Shown: piece after piece, positions 6,531 through 14,708 of the stretch
How positions within the stretch are numbered: position 1 is the stretch's first letter
Layout of the letters: each line of letters begins with the position of its first letter
NCBI RefSeq assembly: GCF_018390515.1
Contig: NZ_JAHBBK010000001.1
Span: 1,116,001 to 1,180,000, forward strand
DNA length: 64,000 nt
From: Mucilaginibacter sp. Bleaf8
GTDB lineage: Bacteria > Bacteroidota > Bacteroidia > Sphingobacteriales > Sphingobacteriaceae
Direction: 5' to 3'
The notes under the pieces: model-generated
What the model saw: the letters and a program-made list of their open reading frames with translations, nothing else
Database searches by the model: none
What the model was told of the DNA's origin: nothing
Made by a program: the position numbers and the translations under genes

Positions 6531-8999
6531 TTAGTACGATAATACCATCTGGTTGCTGCTGTTGCTCATGGTTATAGTTTTAACATTGTGCCCTTCGGCC
6601 GCATTAATTACGCCTTGCGGATCAAACGAGGATACGGGTGTTAAAAAGGATACAAATTCGGTTTTTGTATTGGCCGATTTAGTATTGAGCGCAATTTTAT
6701 CATTATCAGCAAAGCCATGTAACTGTACTTTGATGTACTTGAATTTGGAGCTTAAGCTACCCTCTGCTTTGGCAAATACAATCTGCTTTTTAACGGCATC
6801 ATAAGCAATGGTCCTTTTATAAAAAGTACCGTTTTCGTAGTTGTAGCTTTCACCGTCATCTTCATAGTAAACAAAGCTATTGTTACGGTTGCCTTTGTAA
6901 ACATGTACGGTTAACGTATCAGTAGGTTTTTCAGCAGTGCTTTGCACCAGCGATTGCATCGGGATAATGCTGCTTTCTTTTACAAACACCGGTAATTTTT
7001 GCGTAGTAACACGCATCATTTTTTCCTGCTTGCCGGTAATCAGGGCATCATTGTATAAATCATACCAATTGCCTTCCGGAAAGTATACGGTGCCGTAAGT
7101 ATCCGCACTGGTGAACGGCGCAATCATAAAACCGTTGCCAAACTCATACTGGTTCTGGAACTGGGCGCTATATATTCTTTGATCGTGAGTATAGTTAATA
7201 GCCAGCGAGCGTACCACCGGGTGCCCATTTTGGGTAGCCTCATAAAAGGATGAATACAAATAAGGCAGTAAACGGTAACGCAGGTTGATATAGTTACGGG
7301 CGACTTCCAGCGCTTCTTCTCCAAAAGCCCACGGCTCGGCCGACTTGGTATTAACCCCGGTATGGTTACGGAAATACGGACTAAAGGCCCCTATCTGCAT
7401 CCAGCGGGTATACAAAGCCACCGTTGGATTGCCGGTAAAACCGCCTATATCCATCCCGGTAAACGGCACCCCGCTTAAACCCAAACTGCTTAACAAGCGT
7501 ACGCCTAACAGCATGTGGTCATCTTCGGCACGGTTATCACCGGTCCAGATGGCGGTGTAGCGTTGCAAACCAGCATAACCAGAGCGGGTTAATATGAACG
7601 GACGCTTGTTGTTCAGCGCTTTCCGGTAACCTTCATAACTGGCACGAGCCATCTCCAAACCATAAACGTTGTGGGCCTGCAGGTGAGATGCGTTTTGCCC
7701 TTCATAATTAAAAATTACGTTATCCGGCATTTTCTGGCCCCAGGTTGATATCTCATTCATATCATTCCAGATGCCGCTTACGCCTACATCAGCATATTTT
7801 TTTATTTGCGTATGCCACCAGTTACGTCCCTTTTCGCCGGTAAAATCGGGAAAATGGCACCAGCCCGGCCATACCTCGCCGGTATAGTTGGTGCTGTCGC
7901 TGTATTTGATGAAAATGTTGTTTTTCAAGCCGTCCTCAAATACTGGGTAACCCTGTTCGGTTTTCACGCCGGGGTCCACAATCAGGGTCAGCTTCAAACC
8001 CATATCTTTTAACCTGGCAGTCAGTTTAGCCGGATCAGGAAAACGATTTTTATCCCAGGTAAATACTTTGTATTTATCCATGTAGTGGATATCCAGCGTG
8101 ATACCATCGGCCGGTATTTTCTTTTCGCGCAGGGTTTGCGCTATGCGATAAACCTCCGTATCAGGATAGTAGCTGTAGCGGTTTTGCTGATAGCCCAGGC
8201 TCCACAACGGCGGCATTTTCATGCGACCGGTTAAAGCCGTATATGAGGTGATGATGTCAGTCAGATGCTTGTGGTAAATGAAATAATAATTCATTTCGCC
8301 ACCATGTGCCCCGAATGATGAGAAACGGTTGTTGCTGGCGCCAAAGTTAAAGTCGCTTTGGTAGGTATTATCCATAAATATACCGTAGTTCAGGTTGTGG
8401 TGAACACCGATATAGAACGGGATGGTTGAATAGATTGGGTCCTGATCGGTACGGTAACCGAAGGTATCGGAGTTCCAGTTGGTATAGCCGTTACCCTTGC
8501 GATCCAAGTTGCCTGTCTTTTCGCCCAGACCAATGAAGTGCTCACCATCCTGCATGTGCTTATAGGTGGTTACCGATTCATTTACCCAGGATGTTGACAA
8601 GCCTTTCTCATCCTGACTGATCACTTTACCATCCAGCGTGTAAAACGTAGCAGCGAAAGGTTTTTTGCTGATTATGAGTTTTAACGAGTCGGTAGTGATG
8701 CTTACCTCGTTATCATTTTGGTTGATGGTAGCCTTGGTTTGCTGTGGCTTGGCAATCACGGCGAATGAAAAATCGGCCGCTAAGGGCTGTTTATCCACAC
8801 GCATTCTGATGACCGACGGACTGTACACCGTAACCTCGGCAAAGGCATTTTGGGTGGCTATTTTAACCTGCTGCCCATTTATTTGAACGTTGCTGACGTT
8901 GCCCGCGCTCTTTACGGCCCCGCTTTGCGCATAAGCTGTTCCGGCTAACAAAGCAGTTAAGAATGATATAGAAAATGCTCTTAACAATGGTTTGTTCAT
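6531..8999 (-). CDS. Secreted GH31 alpha-glucosidase
   Basis: 822 residues with a signal peptide (MNKPLLRAFSISFLTALL, then AYAQ). After an N-terminal beta-sandwich, the (beta/alpha)8 barrel spans about 250-590. It contains GIWNDMNE, with the catalytic nucleophile Asp near 412, and WTGDNRAEDD, with the acid/base Asp near 486. All key GH31 residues are present. A C-terminal beta domain closes the protein. It would release glucose from the non-reducing end of malto-oligosaccharides in the periplasm. In B. thetaiotaomicron the corresponding position is held by the GH97 enzyme SusB, so this locus uses a different family. It is the last gene of the sus unit, after a hairpin with a T6 run. Confidence 0.92.
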   Translation of the reverse strand: MNKPLLRAFSISFLTALLAGTAYAQSGAVKSAGNVSNVQINGQQVKIATQNAFAEVTVYSPSVIRMRVDKQPLAADFSFAVIAKPQQTKATINQNDNEVSITTDSLKLIISKKPFAATFYTLDGKVISQDEKGLSTSWVNESVTTYKHMQDGEHFIGLGEKTGNLDRKGNGYTNWNSDTFGYRTDQDPIYSTIPFYIGVHHNLNYGIFMDNTYQSDFNFGASNNRFSSFGAHGGEMNYYFIYHKHLTDIITSYTALTGRMKMPPLWSLGYQQNRYSYYPDTEVYRIAQTLREKKIPADGITLDIHYMDKYKVFTWDKNRFPDPAKLTARLKDMGLKLTLIVDPGVKTEQGYPVFEDGLKNNIFIKYSDSTNYTGEVWPGWCHFPDFTGEKGRNWWHTQIKKYADVGVSGIWNDMNEISTWGQKMPDNVIFNYEGQNASHLQAHNVYGLEMARASYEGYRKALNNKRPFILTRSGYAGLQRYTAIWTGDNRAEDDHMLLGVRLLSSLGLSGVPFTGMDIGGFTGNPTVALYTRWMQIGAFSPYFRNHTGVNTKSAEPWAFGEEALEVARNYINLRYRLLPYLYSSFYEATQNGHPVVRSLAINYTHDQRIYSAQFQNQYEFGNGFMIAPFTSADTYGTVYFPEGNWYDLYNDALITGKQEKMMRVTTQKLPVFVKESSIIPMQSLVQSTAEKPTDTLTVHVYKGNRNNSFVYYEDDGESYNYENGTFYKRTIAYDAVKKQIVFAKAEGSLSSKFKYIKVQLHGFADNDKIALNTKSANTKTEFVSFLTPVSSFDPQGVINAAEGHNVKTITMSNSSNQMVLSY

Positions 9000-9021
9000 G
9001 AGTTTATTTTTTATTTAAGAC

Positions 9022-9077
9022 AAAAAATAGCCATCATAAAAAGACATTCGCTTTTGGCAGTCTCTCCATGATGGCTA
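9022..9077 (-). terminator. Intercistronic hairpin with T6 between SusE and GH31 (attenuator-like)
   Basis: Perfect 10-bp arms TAGCCATCAT (9028-9037) and ATGATGGCTA (9068-9077) enclose a 30-nt loop. On the minus strand the stem is followed directly by TTTTTT (9022-9027). It lies inside the operon, 20 bp past the SusE stop, so partial termination would lower GH31 relative to SusC/D/E. Confidence 0.6.
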
Positions 9078-9097
9078 CAATAAATTAAAGAGCTGCT

Positions 9098-9850
9098 TTA
9101 TAACTTGTCGATAGTATAAGACATGGTGTTAAGATCTACATGTATTTTATACTTACCTGGTGCAACCGGAATATTGGTATCACCGCCGGCGATAAGTTTG
9201 CCAGCAACGCCCCCATAGTTTTCATCCCATGTTTTACCGGTAGTAAACTTGAACAAAACAGTAGCATCATTACTTGTAAAAGTTACCTCACCATCATAAA
9301 TTTTATTACTGGTAGGAGAACTGATAGTCTGAATATCATCAGAAGCAGGATTCCATCCCTGATAAGATCCGGGCAGATATAAGTACGATGTTTTAGAATA
9401 CGGTGTAACGGTTAAAGTTAGTGCGTTTGAGTAGGTAGCATCAGCGTTGGCAGCTATTGCCGATTTAACTCTTATTTCTACCTGTGTTTCTACACCATCG
9501 GCTAAACCTAAATTATGCAAGGCTGTGTTTAGCGCATCAACAGTAATAACAGTAGATGGAACCGCTGCTGCAATTTCGGTTGGACGGGTAAAATTATTAC
9601 CTTTCTTATCAACCTGCAGCGTATAGGTTACTACAGCCTTTGTACCACTAACAGAGGTTTCGGGAAAACTAAAAGTCACTGCTGTGTTTGCTGCTGTTTC
9701 TAATGACAGAGCCGGTGCTGTAGTGCTTGCCGTAAGTGTACCTGTACTCCCTAATGAGGAGTAGGCTTTGGTTTCATCCTTTTTGCATGATGACAGCATG
9801 AGCAGCATGATACTGCTCAGTGCTAAAATGGAGATAAATATCTTTTTCAT
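9098..9850 (-). CDS. susE: SusE-like outer-membrane starch-binding lipoprotein
   Basis: 250 residues. The N-terminus is a lipoprotein signal with LMLSSC as lipobox, followed by KKDE. Residues about 50-150 form the Ig-like SusE N-terminal domain (TVTFSFPETS, then TYTLQVDKKGNNF). The C-terminal roughly 95 residues look like a single SusE/F starch-binding module (YLPGSYQGWNPAS, then VLFKFTTGKTWDENYGG). B. thetaiotaomicron SusE has two such modules after the Ig domain; here only one is present, so the protein is shorter. It would sit on the cell surface and help hold alpha-glucan for the SusC/D complex. Its gene follows susD in the same transcript. Confidence 0.85.
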   Translation of the reverse strand: MKKIFISILALSSIMLLMLSSCKKDETKAYSSLGSTGTLTASTTAPALSLETAANTAVTFSFPETSVSGTKAVVTYTLQVDKKGNNFTRPTEIAAAVPSTVITVDALNTALHNLGLADGVETQVEIRVKSAIAANADATYSNALTLTVTPYSKTSYLYLPGSYQGWNPASDDIQTISSPTSNKIYDGEVTFTSNDATVLFKFTTGKTWDENYGGVAGKLIAGGDTNIPVAPGKYKIHVDLNTMSYTIDKL

Positions 9851-9871
9851 AATTAAGCCTGTGTTTGGTTA

Positions 9872-9903
9872 GTAGCCTGCCTTACTTACGCAAAGCAGGC
9901 TAC
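9872..9903 (-). other. Intercistronic hairpin between SusD and SusE
   Basis: Perfect 9-bp arms GTAGCCTGC (9872-9880) and GCAGGCTAC (9895-9903), 14-nt loop, no T run on the minus strand. It may act as an RNA processing or stability element rather than a terminator. Confidence 0.5.
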
Positions 9904-9910
9904 AGGTCAA

Positions 9911-11509
9911 TTAATATCCCGGGTTCTGTTGCAGATTAGGGTTATTGGTAATATCACTGTTGGGTATAGGAAACAGGTTACGGGTAGCTTGTACACCTCT
10001 GCCATCGCGCACGCCGCCTTTCCATGGCCACAGGTACGAACCTGATGTGAATAAGCCATAGCGAATTAAATCCGTGCGGCGGAAACCTTCCCAGTACAAT
10101 TCACGACCTCTTTCATCTAAAATACTGTTTAATGTAATGCTGCTTACATTGCCGTTGGTGCTTCCATTGTAAGCACGGGTACGCAACTGGTTAATGTATT
10201 GCAAAGCGGTGTTGTTATTACCACCTGTGCCACCTCTTAATGTAGCTTCAGCATAAACCAGATACATTTCGCCCAAACGGAACAGCGGAAAGTCTGTAGA
10301 ACAGAAGGTACCACCTGATGATGGTGCTGCTTTACCGTCAGATAACAGGTTTTTAAATTTAACCACGGCCACCCCCTGGGTAAAATCGTTCACGTTGCTG
10401 ATCTCCAGGTTTGATCCATAGAAAATAGCACGTTTGTCCGTATTACCGCTCCGATCGCTGAACAACAGCGGCAAATTGCGGGTACTGCGGTTACCACCCC
10501 AGCCACCGTTAGGGATACCATAGTTGGCCGGCCCCATATCAGAATTTACAGAAGCATTGATAATAAAGGTTGTACCTCCATAATTTTGTGTATTTACACC
10601 ATCATAGTTTACAGACAGGATGGTTTCGGTGTTGCCTACATTGTTATCTGCCAAAAACAATTTCTGATAGCTTGATTGCAGGGTGTAACCAGCACCAATA
10701 ACCTTGTTTGCATAGGTAATAGCATCTGTATATTTAGCATTACCGCTACCTAAGTAAACCTCTGCATTCAGGTACATACGGGCTAGCAATGCCCATGCAG
10801 CAGCCTGATCGGCACGGCCATACTCATTTTGGCGGGGTGCTACTAACTGTGTTTCTAAAGCTTTCAGTTCTGATTCGATATAAGCAAACAGCTTATCTCT
10901 GGTAATGCGTGCTGGAAAGAAGCTTTTATCGCCAATTGGTGAGTTTTCATCAATAAACGGTGGGTTGCCAAACAGATCCATTAACACCCAATACTGGTAA
11001 GCTCTTAAAAAACGAGCCTCCGCACGGTAGTGGCGTATGTTTTCGGCATCGGTACCGGTAATACCACGGCTGCTTAATTTCTCATCAGTTGATTCTTTGA
11101 TGAATGCGTTGGCTACCGTAATCTGGTATACGCAACGGTTGTACAAACCATTAAGCAAGGTGTTGTTACTGCTCCAGCTCAGGTTATGAAAATCAGGCAC
11201 ATCGGTATTGTTCCAGGCGCAAAGAGCTTCCTCTGTAGTCCACTCCTGCGCGCTCCAGAATAAGCGCACAAAATCAGACGTACCGGCATCAATGTTACCC
11301 AAATCGGAACTGCCCGAACCGGTGCTGCCGGTAAGCGCAAATGCACCGTATACTTTTGCAAGCGCTTGCTTGTATCCTACCGGTGTGCTAAACACAGCTT
11401 CATTTGTAGTAGCATTGGTTGGCATACGGTCCAGATCTTTTTTGCAGGATGTTAAACCTATAGTGCATAAAGCAGTGAGGCTTAAAAATCTTACTATATT
11501 CTTTTTCAT
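9911..11509 (-). CDS. susD: SusD/RagB family starch-binding outer-membrane lipoprotein
   Basis: 532 residues. Lipoprotein signal with TIGLTSC, then KKDLD as expected for an exported lipoprotein. The TPR-like SusD fold is shown by AEARFLRAYQYWVLMDLFG near 165-185 and by the conserved C-terminal RGRELYWEGFRRTDLIRYG, followed by LFPIPNSDI and NPNLQQNPGY at the end. SusD proteins form the lid of the SusC transporter and bind the glycan. The gene lies 26 bp downstream of susC. Substrate preference for starch is inferred from the GH13/GH31/SusE neighbours. Confidence 0.95.
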   Translation of the reverse strand: MKKNIVRFLSLTALCTIGLTSCKKDLDRMPTNATTNEAVFSTPVGYKQALAKVYGAFALTGSTGSGSSDLGNIDAGTSDFVRLFWSAQEWTTEEALCAWNNTDVPDFHNLSWSSNNTLLNGLYNRCVYQITVANAFIKESTDEKLSSRGITGTDAENIRHYRAEARFLRAYQYWVLMDLFGNPPFIDENSPIGDKSFFPARITRDKLFAYIESELKALETQLVAPRQNEYGRADQAAAWALLARMYLNAEVYLGSGNAKYTDAITYANKVIGAGYTLQSSYQKLFLADNNVGNTETILSVNYDGVNTQNYGGTTFIINASVNSDMGPANYGIPNGGWGGNRSTRNLPLLFSDRSGNTDKRAIFYGSNLEISNVNDFTQGVAVVKFKNLLSDGKAAPSSGGTFCSTDFPLFRLGEMYLVYAEATLRGGTGGNNNTALQYINQLRTRAYNGSTNGNVSSITLNSILDERGRELYWEGFRRTDLIRYGLFTSGSYLWPWKGGVRDGRGVQATRNLFPIPNSDITNNPNLQQNPGY

Positions 11510-11535
11510 AATATCTTCTCTAATCTTTAATTAGT

Positions 11536-14500
11536 TTAAAAACCCAGGTTTAAGCTTAAAGTATAAGTTCTTGGTCTTGGATAAAAGCGATTATCGATAC
11601 CACCTGAAATCTCAGGATCCAGACCTTTATACTTGGTGATCACAAACACATTCTGCACGTTGGCACCAATATTTAACCTTAAACCTTTGTATACTTTACC
11701 AAAGTCATAAGCCAAACCGGCGTTGTCCATTCTCAGGAAAGATGCGTTTTGCACATAGTAGTCAGACAGGTAAGTACTGTTAGTGAACCCAGTGTTCAGA
11801 ATGTCGCGGTTAGCATTGTTATTAAAGTTACCCGCAGTGCTGATCAGCACGTTTTGCGTACCTAAGTTTGAGGCAACGTTATTGTAAAGATAGTTACCGA
11901 TGTTGGCACGTAAAAGGGTGCTTAATGTCCATTTTTTGTAGTTGAACGCCGTGTTGAAGCCCATAATAAATTTAGGGAACGGCGATTTGTACTGGTACAG
12001 ATCACTGCTGTTTACTTCGCCATCACCGTTACGGTCTACAAACACGCCTTGCAGCGGCTTGCCAGTTTTAGAGTCATACACCTGCTGGTATACATAAAAT
12101 GCATTTGGTGAATAACCTACCGACTGGATTTGCACAGTAGTACCGGTACCACCTGCAATGCCGCCAACCAGGTTACCTACCGAGCTGTTGTTGTTACCGT
12201 TCACAGCCAGGTTAGTGATTCTGTTATAGTTGTAAGCAATGTTATAGTTAACGGTCCAGTTAATGTCTTTGGTTTTAACTGCAACTGCATTCAGGTTTAA
12301 CTCAATACCGCGGTTCACCATGTTACCTACGTTGGTTACCAAACCGTTAGTAAAGTTGGTACCAGCTGGTATCAACACGTATGATAACAGGTCTTTGGTG
12401 TTTTTGTAATAAGCATCAATGCTACCGCTGATGCGCTGGTTAAAGAAACCAAAATCGAAACCCACGTTAGTGGTTTGCGTAGTTTCCCATTTTAAGCTGT
12501 TATCAAAAAAGTTCGGCGTATACATGTTGTAAAACTGATTACCAAACTGGTACTGCGAATCATTATTACTCAAGTAATAAGTTGGCAGGTAACGGTACAG
12601 GTAATCATTACCCAAATCCTGCTGACCGGTAACACCATAGCTTACACGCAGTTTCAGGTCAGATACAGTCTTGGATTCTTTAAGGAAGTTCTCATCGCTG
12701 ATACGCCAGGTGAACGCTGCTGACGGGAATACACCCCAGCGCTTATCCGGTGAAAAACGAGACACACCATCCGTACGGATCGAACCGGCAAAGATATACT
12801 TGGTATTGAATGTATAAATCAAACGGCCATAATATGATTCAAGCGTATTACGCGGAATATCGTATGCAAAAACCGGCATGCTACCGTCAATTAAAGCACC
12901 TGCTGCCGAGTAACGTGGGTAGTTACGGTTAACAGTACGGAAATCGTAGTAACCATAACCCGCAGTTGCGTTGATATTGCTCTTGATTGATTTAATATCA
13001 CTGGTATAGTTCAGGTAGAATTCGCCGGTGGTGTTATAATTTTTCTGGTGCGATTGATAGCTTGAACCGGCAGTTGAATATGACTGTGCAGCAGTAGCCG
13101 GCACAAATACGCTACCTGCACCTTTCGACAAATCGTAGCCTAAGTTCAGGTTAGCACGCAAAGCTTTCAGGAACGGAAAACGGTAATCGGCTGTGAAGTT
13201 ACCAAAGCTGCGGTAAGTATCAGCCCCATCTTGTTTGTCGTTCAACAAAGCAACCGGGTTGCGGGGCGCGTTTGGATTTAAGTTAATTACACCATTGCTG
13301 CCAGTAGTATACCACTCTGTATAACCGTTAAACGGACTTGCAGCGTTATAAACAGGCTGGGTTGGATCAAAAATTACGGCAGCGCCAATAGCGTCCTGAT
13401 TACCGAAACGGCTTTTTGCATAAGTACCATTCAGGTTGAAATCAAGCTTCAAAGCATCGTTGAAAAACTTTGGGCTTAAACGGATTGCTGCTGTGGTACG
13501 TTTTAAATTATCGGTTTTTACTAAACCGTTAGCATCCAGGTAACCAACTGATATACGGTACGGAACTTTTTTGGTTGTACCCGATACGCTGAAGTTGTTA
13601 TCAGAAGTGAAGGCACTACGGTAAATTTCGTCTTGCCAGTCGGTGTTGGCTGTACCCAAATAAGAAGATCTGTTGGTACCGTTGGCTGCGTCATACGCTT
13701 TAACATAGTTGCGTATTTCATCAGCGCTCAATACATCCACCTTATTACGGATAGTCCCGATTGAGTTTTTGGTTGAGAAAGTGAATTGCGGCGCACCTGA
13801 TGTACCTTTTTTAGTGGTGATGATAATAACACCGTTAGATGCCCTGGAACCATAAATAGCGGTTGATGCAGCATCCTTCAATACAGTGAAAGATTCGATA
13901 TCATCGGGATTGATCAAAGCAAGCGGGTTTGACGCGCCTGAGATACCGCTGTTGCTTACCGGCACACCATCAATCACAATCAAAGGATCGTTGCTGGCAT
14001 TTATAGAAGCCCCCTGGCGGATACGGATAGTAGCACCTGAGCCCGGCTGACCACCATTGGTAGTAACCGCTACGCCTGCCACTTTGCCTTGGATAAGCTC
14101 GGCCGGGGTGGTAGTGGTCCCTTTCTGGAAGTCTTTAGATGATACGGTTGATATTGCACCGGTAGCTTCTTTACGCGTAGACGTACCGTAGCCGATCACC
14201 ACCACTTCATTCAGTGATTTGCTTTCGGGCGTTAGCTGAAAGTTTTCGGTAACGGCTGCACCTGCAGTTACGGTAACTGATTTTTTTAATGCCGAATACC
14301 CTACAAACTGGGCAGACACTGTGTAGGTGCCCGGCTTAACATTATTAATGCGGTAAACACCGTCAATAGATGTAGTTGCACCCTGGGTAGTACCAGTAAT
14401 GCTTACGCTAACACCGGGTAAAGTTTCGCCTTTTTCGTCGAGCACTGTACCGGTGATAGCACCTGTTTGGGCATAGGCGGCTATACTGCTCAGTACAAGC

Positions 14501-14544
14501 GCCACGCAAACAAGCATGTATTTTTTAAGATAGTTTTGCTTCAT
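11536..14544 (-). CDS. susC: SusC family TonB-dependent outer-membrane transporter
   Basis: 1002 residues from ATG 14544. The open frame extends 28 codons upstream, but only this Met begins a signal peptide (MKQNYLKKYMLVCVALVLSS, then AYAQ). Residues about 24-105 are the carboxypeptidase-D-like domain of SusC proteins (ITGTVLDEKGETLPGVSVSI). The plug begins at about 115 with NEVVVIGYGT and includes the SusC signature TTKKG. A long beta-barrel runs to the terminal YTLSLNLGF with a final aromatic residue. It imports malto-oligosaccharides with energy from TonB/ExbBD and works with the neighbouring SusD lid. The acidic motif DRNGDGEVNSSD near 850 resembles a calcium-binding loop. Confidence 0.95.
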   Translation of the reverse strand: MKQNYLKKYMLVCVALVLSSIAAYAQTGAITGTVLDEKGETLPGVSVSITGTTQGATTSIDGVYRINNVKPGTYTVSAQFVGYSALKKSVTVTAGAAVTENFQLTPESKSLNEVVVIGYGTSTRKEATGAISTVSSKDFQKGTTTTPAELIQGKVAGVAVTTNGGQPGSGATIRIRQGASINASNDPLIVIDGVPVSNSGISGASNPLALINPDDIESFTVLKDAASTAIYGSRASNGVIIITTKKGTSGAPQFTFSTKNSIGTIRNKVDVLSADEIRNYVKAYDAANGTNRSSYLGTANTDWQDEIYRSAFTSDNNFSVSGTTKKVPYRISVGYLDANGLVKTDNLKRTTAAIRLSPKFFNDALKLDFNLNGTYAKSRFGNQDAIGAAVIFDPTQPVYNAASPFNGYTEWYTTGSNGVINLNPNAPRNPVALLNDKQDGADTYRSFGNFTADYRFPFLKALRANLNLGYDLSKGAGSVFVPATAAQSYSTAGSSYQSHQKNYNTTGEFYLNYTSDIKSIKSNINATAGYGYYDFRTVNRNYPRYSAAGALIDGSMPVFAYDIPRNTLESYYGRLIYTFNTKYIFAGSIRTDGVSRFSPDKRWGVFPSAAFTWRISDENFLKESKTVSDLKLRVSYGVTGQQDLGNDYLYRYLPTYYLSNNDSQYQFGNQFYNMYTPNFFDNSLKWETTQTTNVGFDFGFFNQRISGSIDAYYKNTKDLLSYVLIPAGTNFTNGLVTNVGNMVNRGIELNLNAVAVKTKDINWTVNYNIAYNYNRITNLAVNGNNNSSVGNLVGGIAGGTGTTVQIQSVGYSPNAFYVYQQVYDSKTGKPLQGVFVDRNGDGEVNSSDLYQYKSPFPKFIMGFNTAFNYKKWTLSTLLRANIGNYLYNNVASNLGTQNVLISTAGNFNNNANRDILNTGFTNSTYLSDYYVQNASFLRMDNAGLAYDFGKVYKGLRLNIGANVQNVFVITKYKGLDPEISGGIDNRFYPRPRTYTLSLNLGF

Positions 14545-14708
14545 ACAACTTAAATTTTGCTGTAAAAACTTAGTAGTTATAAAATAATTGGTTAATAGGG
14601 ATCCTGTTGGACAGTGCATACTGCCCATTAATTTGAAATTTGACTGTTTACTTTCTCAGGTGGTATTGATTTTTAGGATGGGGAATAATTGGGTCATATA
14701 ATCAGGGT
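14545..14708 (-). promoter_or_regulatory. GH13-susC intergenic region with a small hairpin
   Basis: A 164-bp gap before susC. It contains a hairpin GGACAGT/ACTGCCC (14609-14626) with one G.U pair. I find no clear TAnnTTTG box, so susC may be transcribed from the GH13 promoter or from a regulator-dependent one. Confidence 0.35.
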
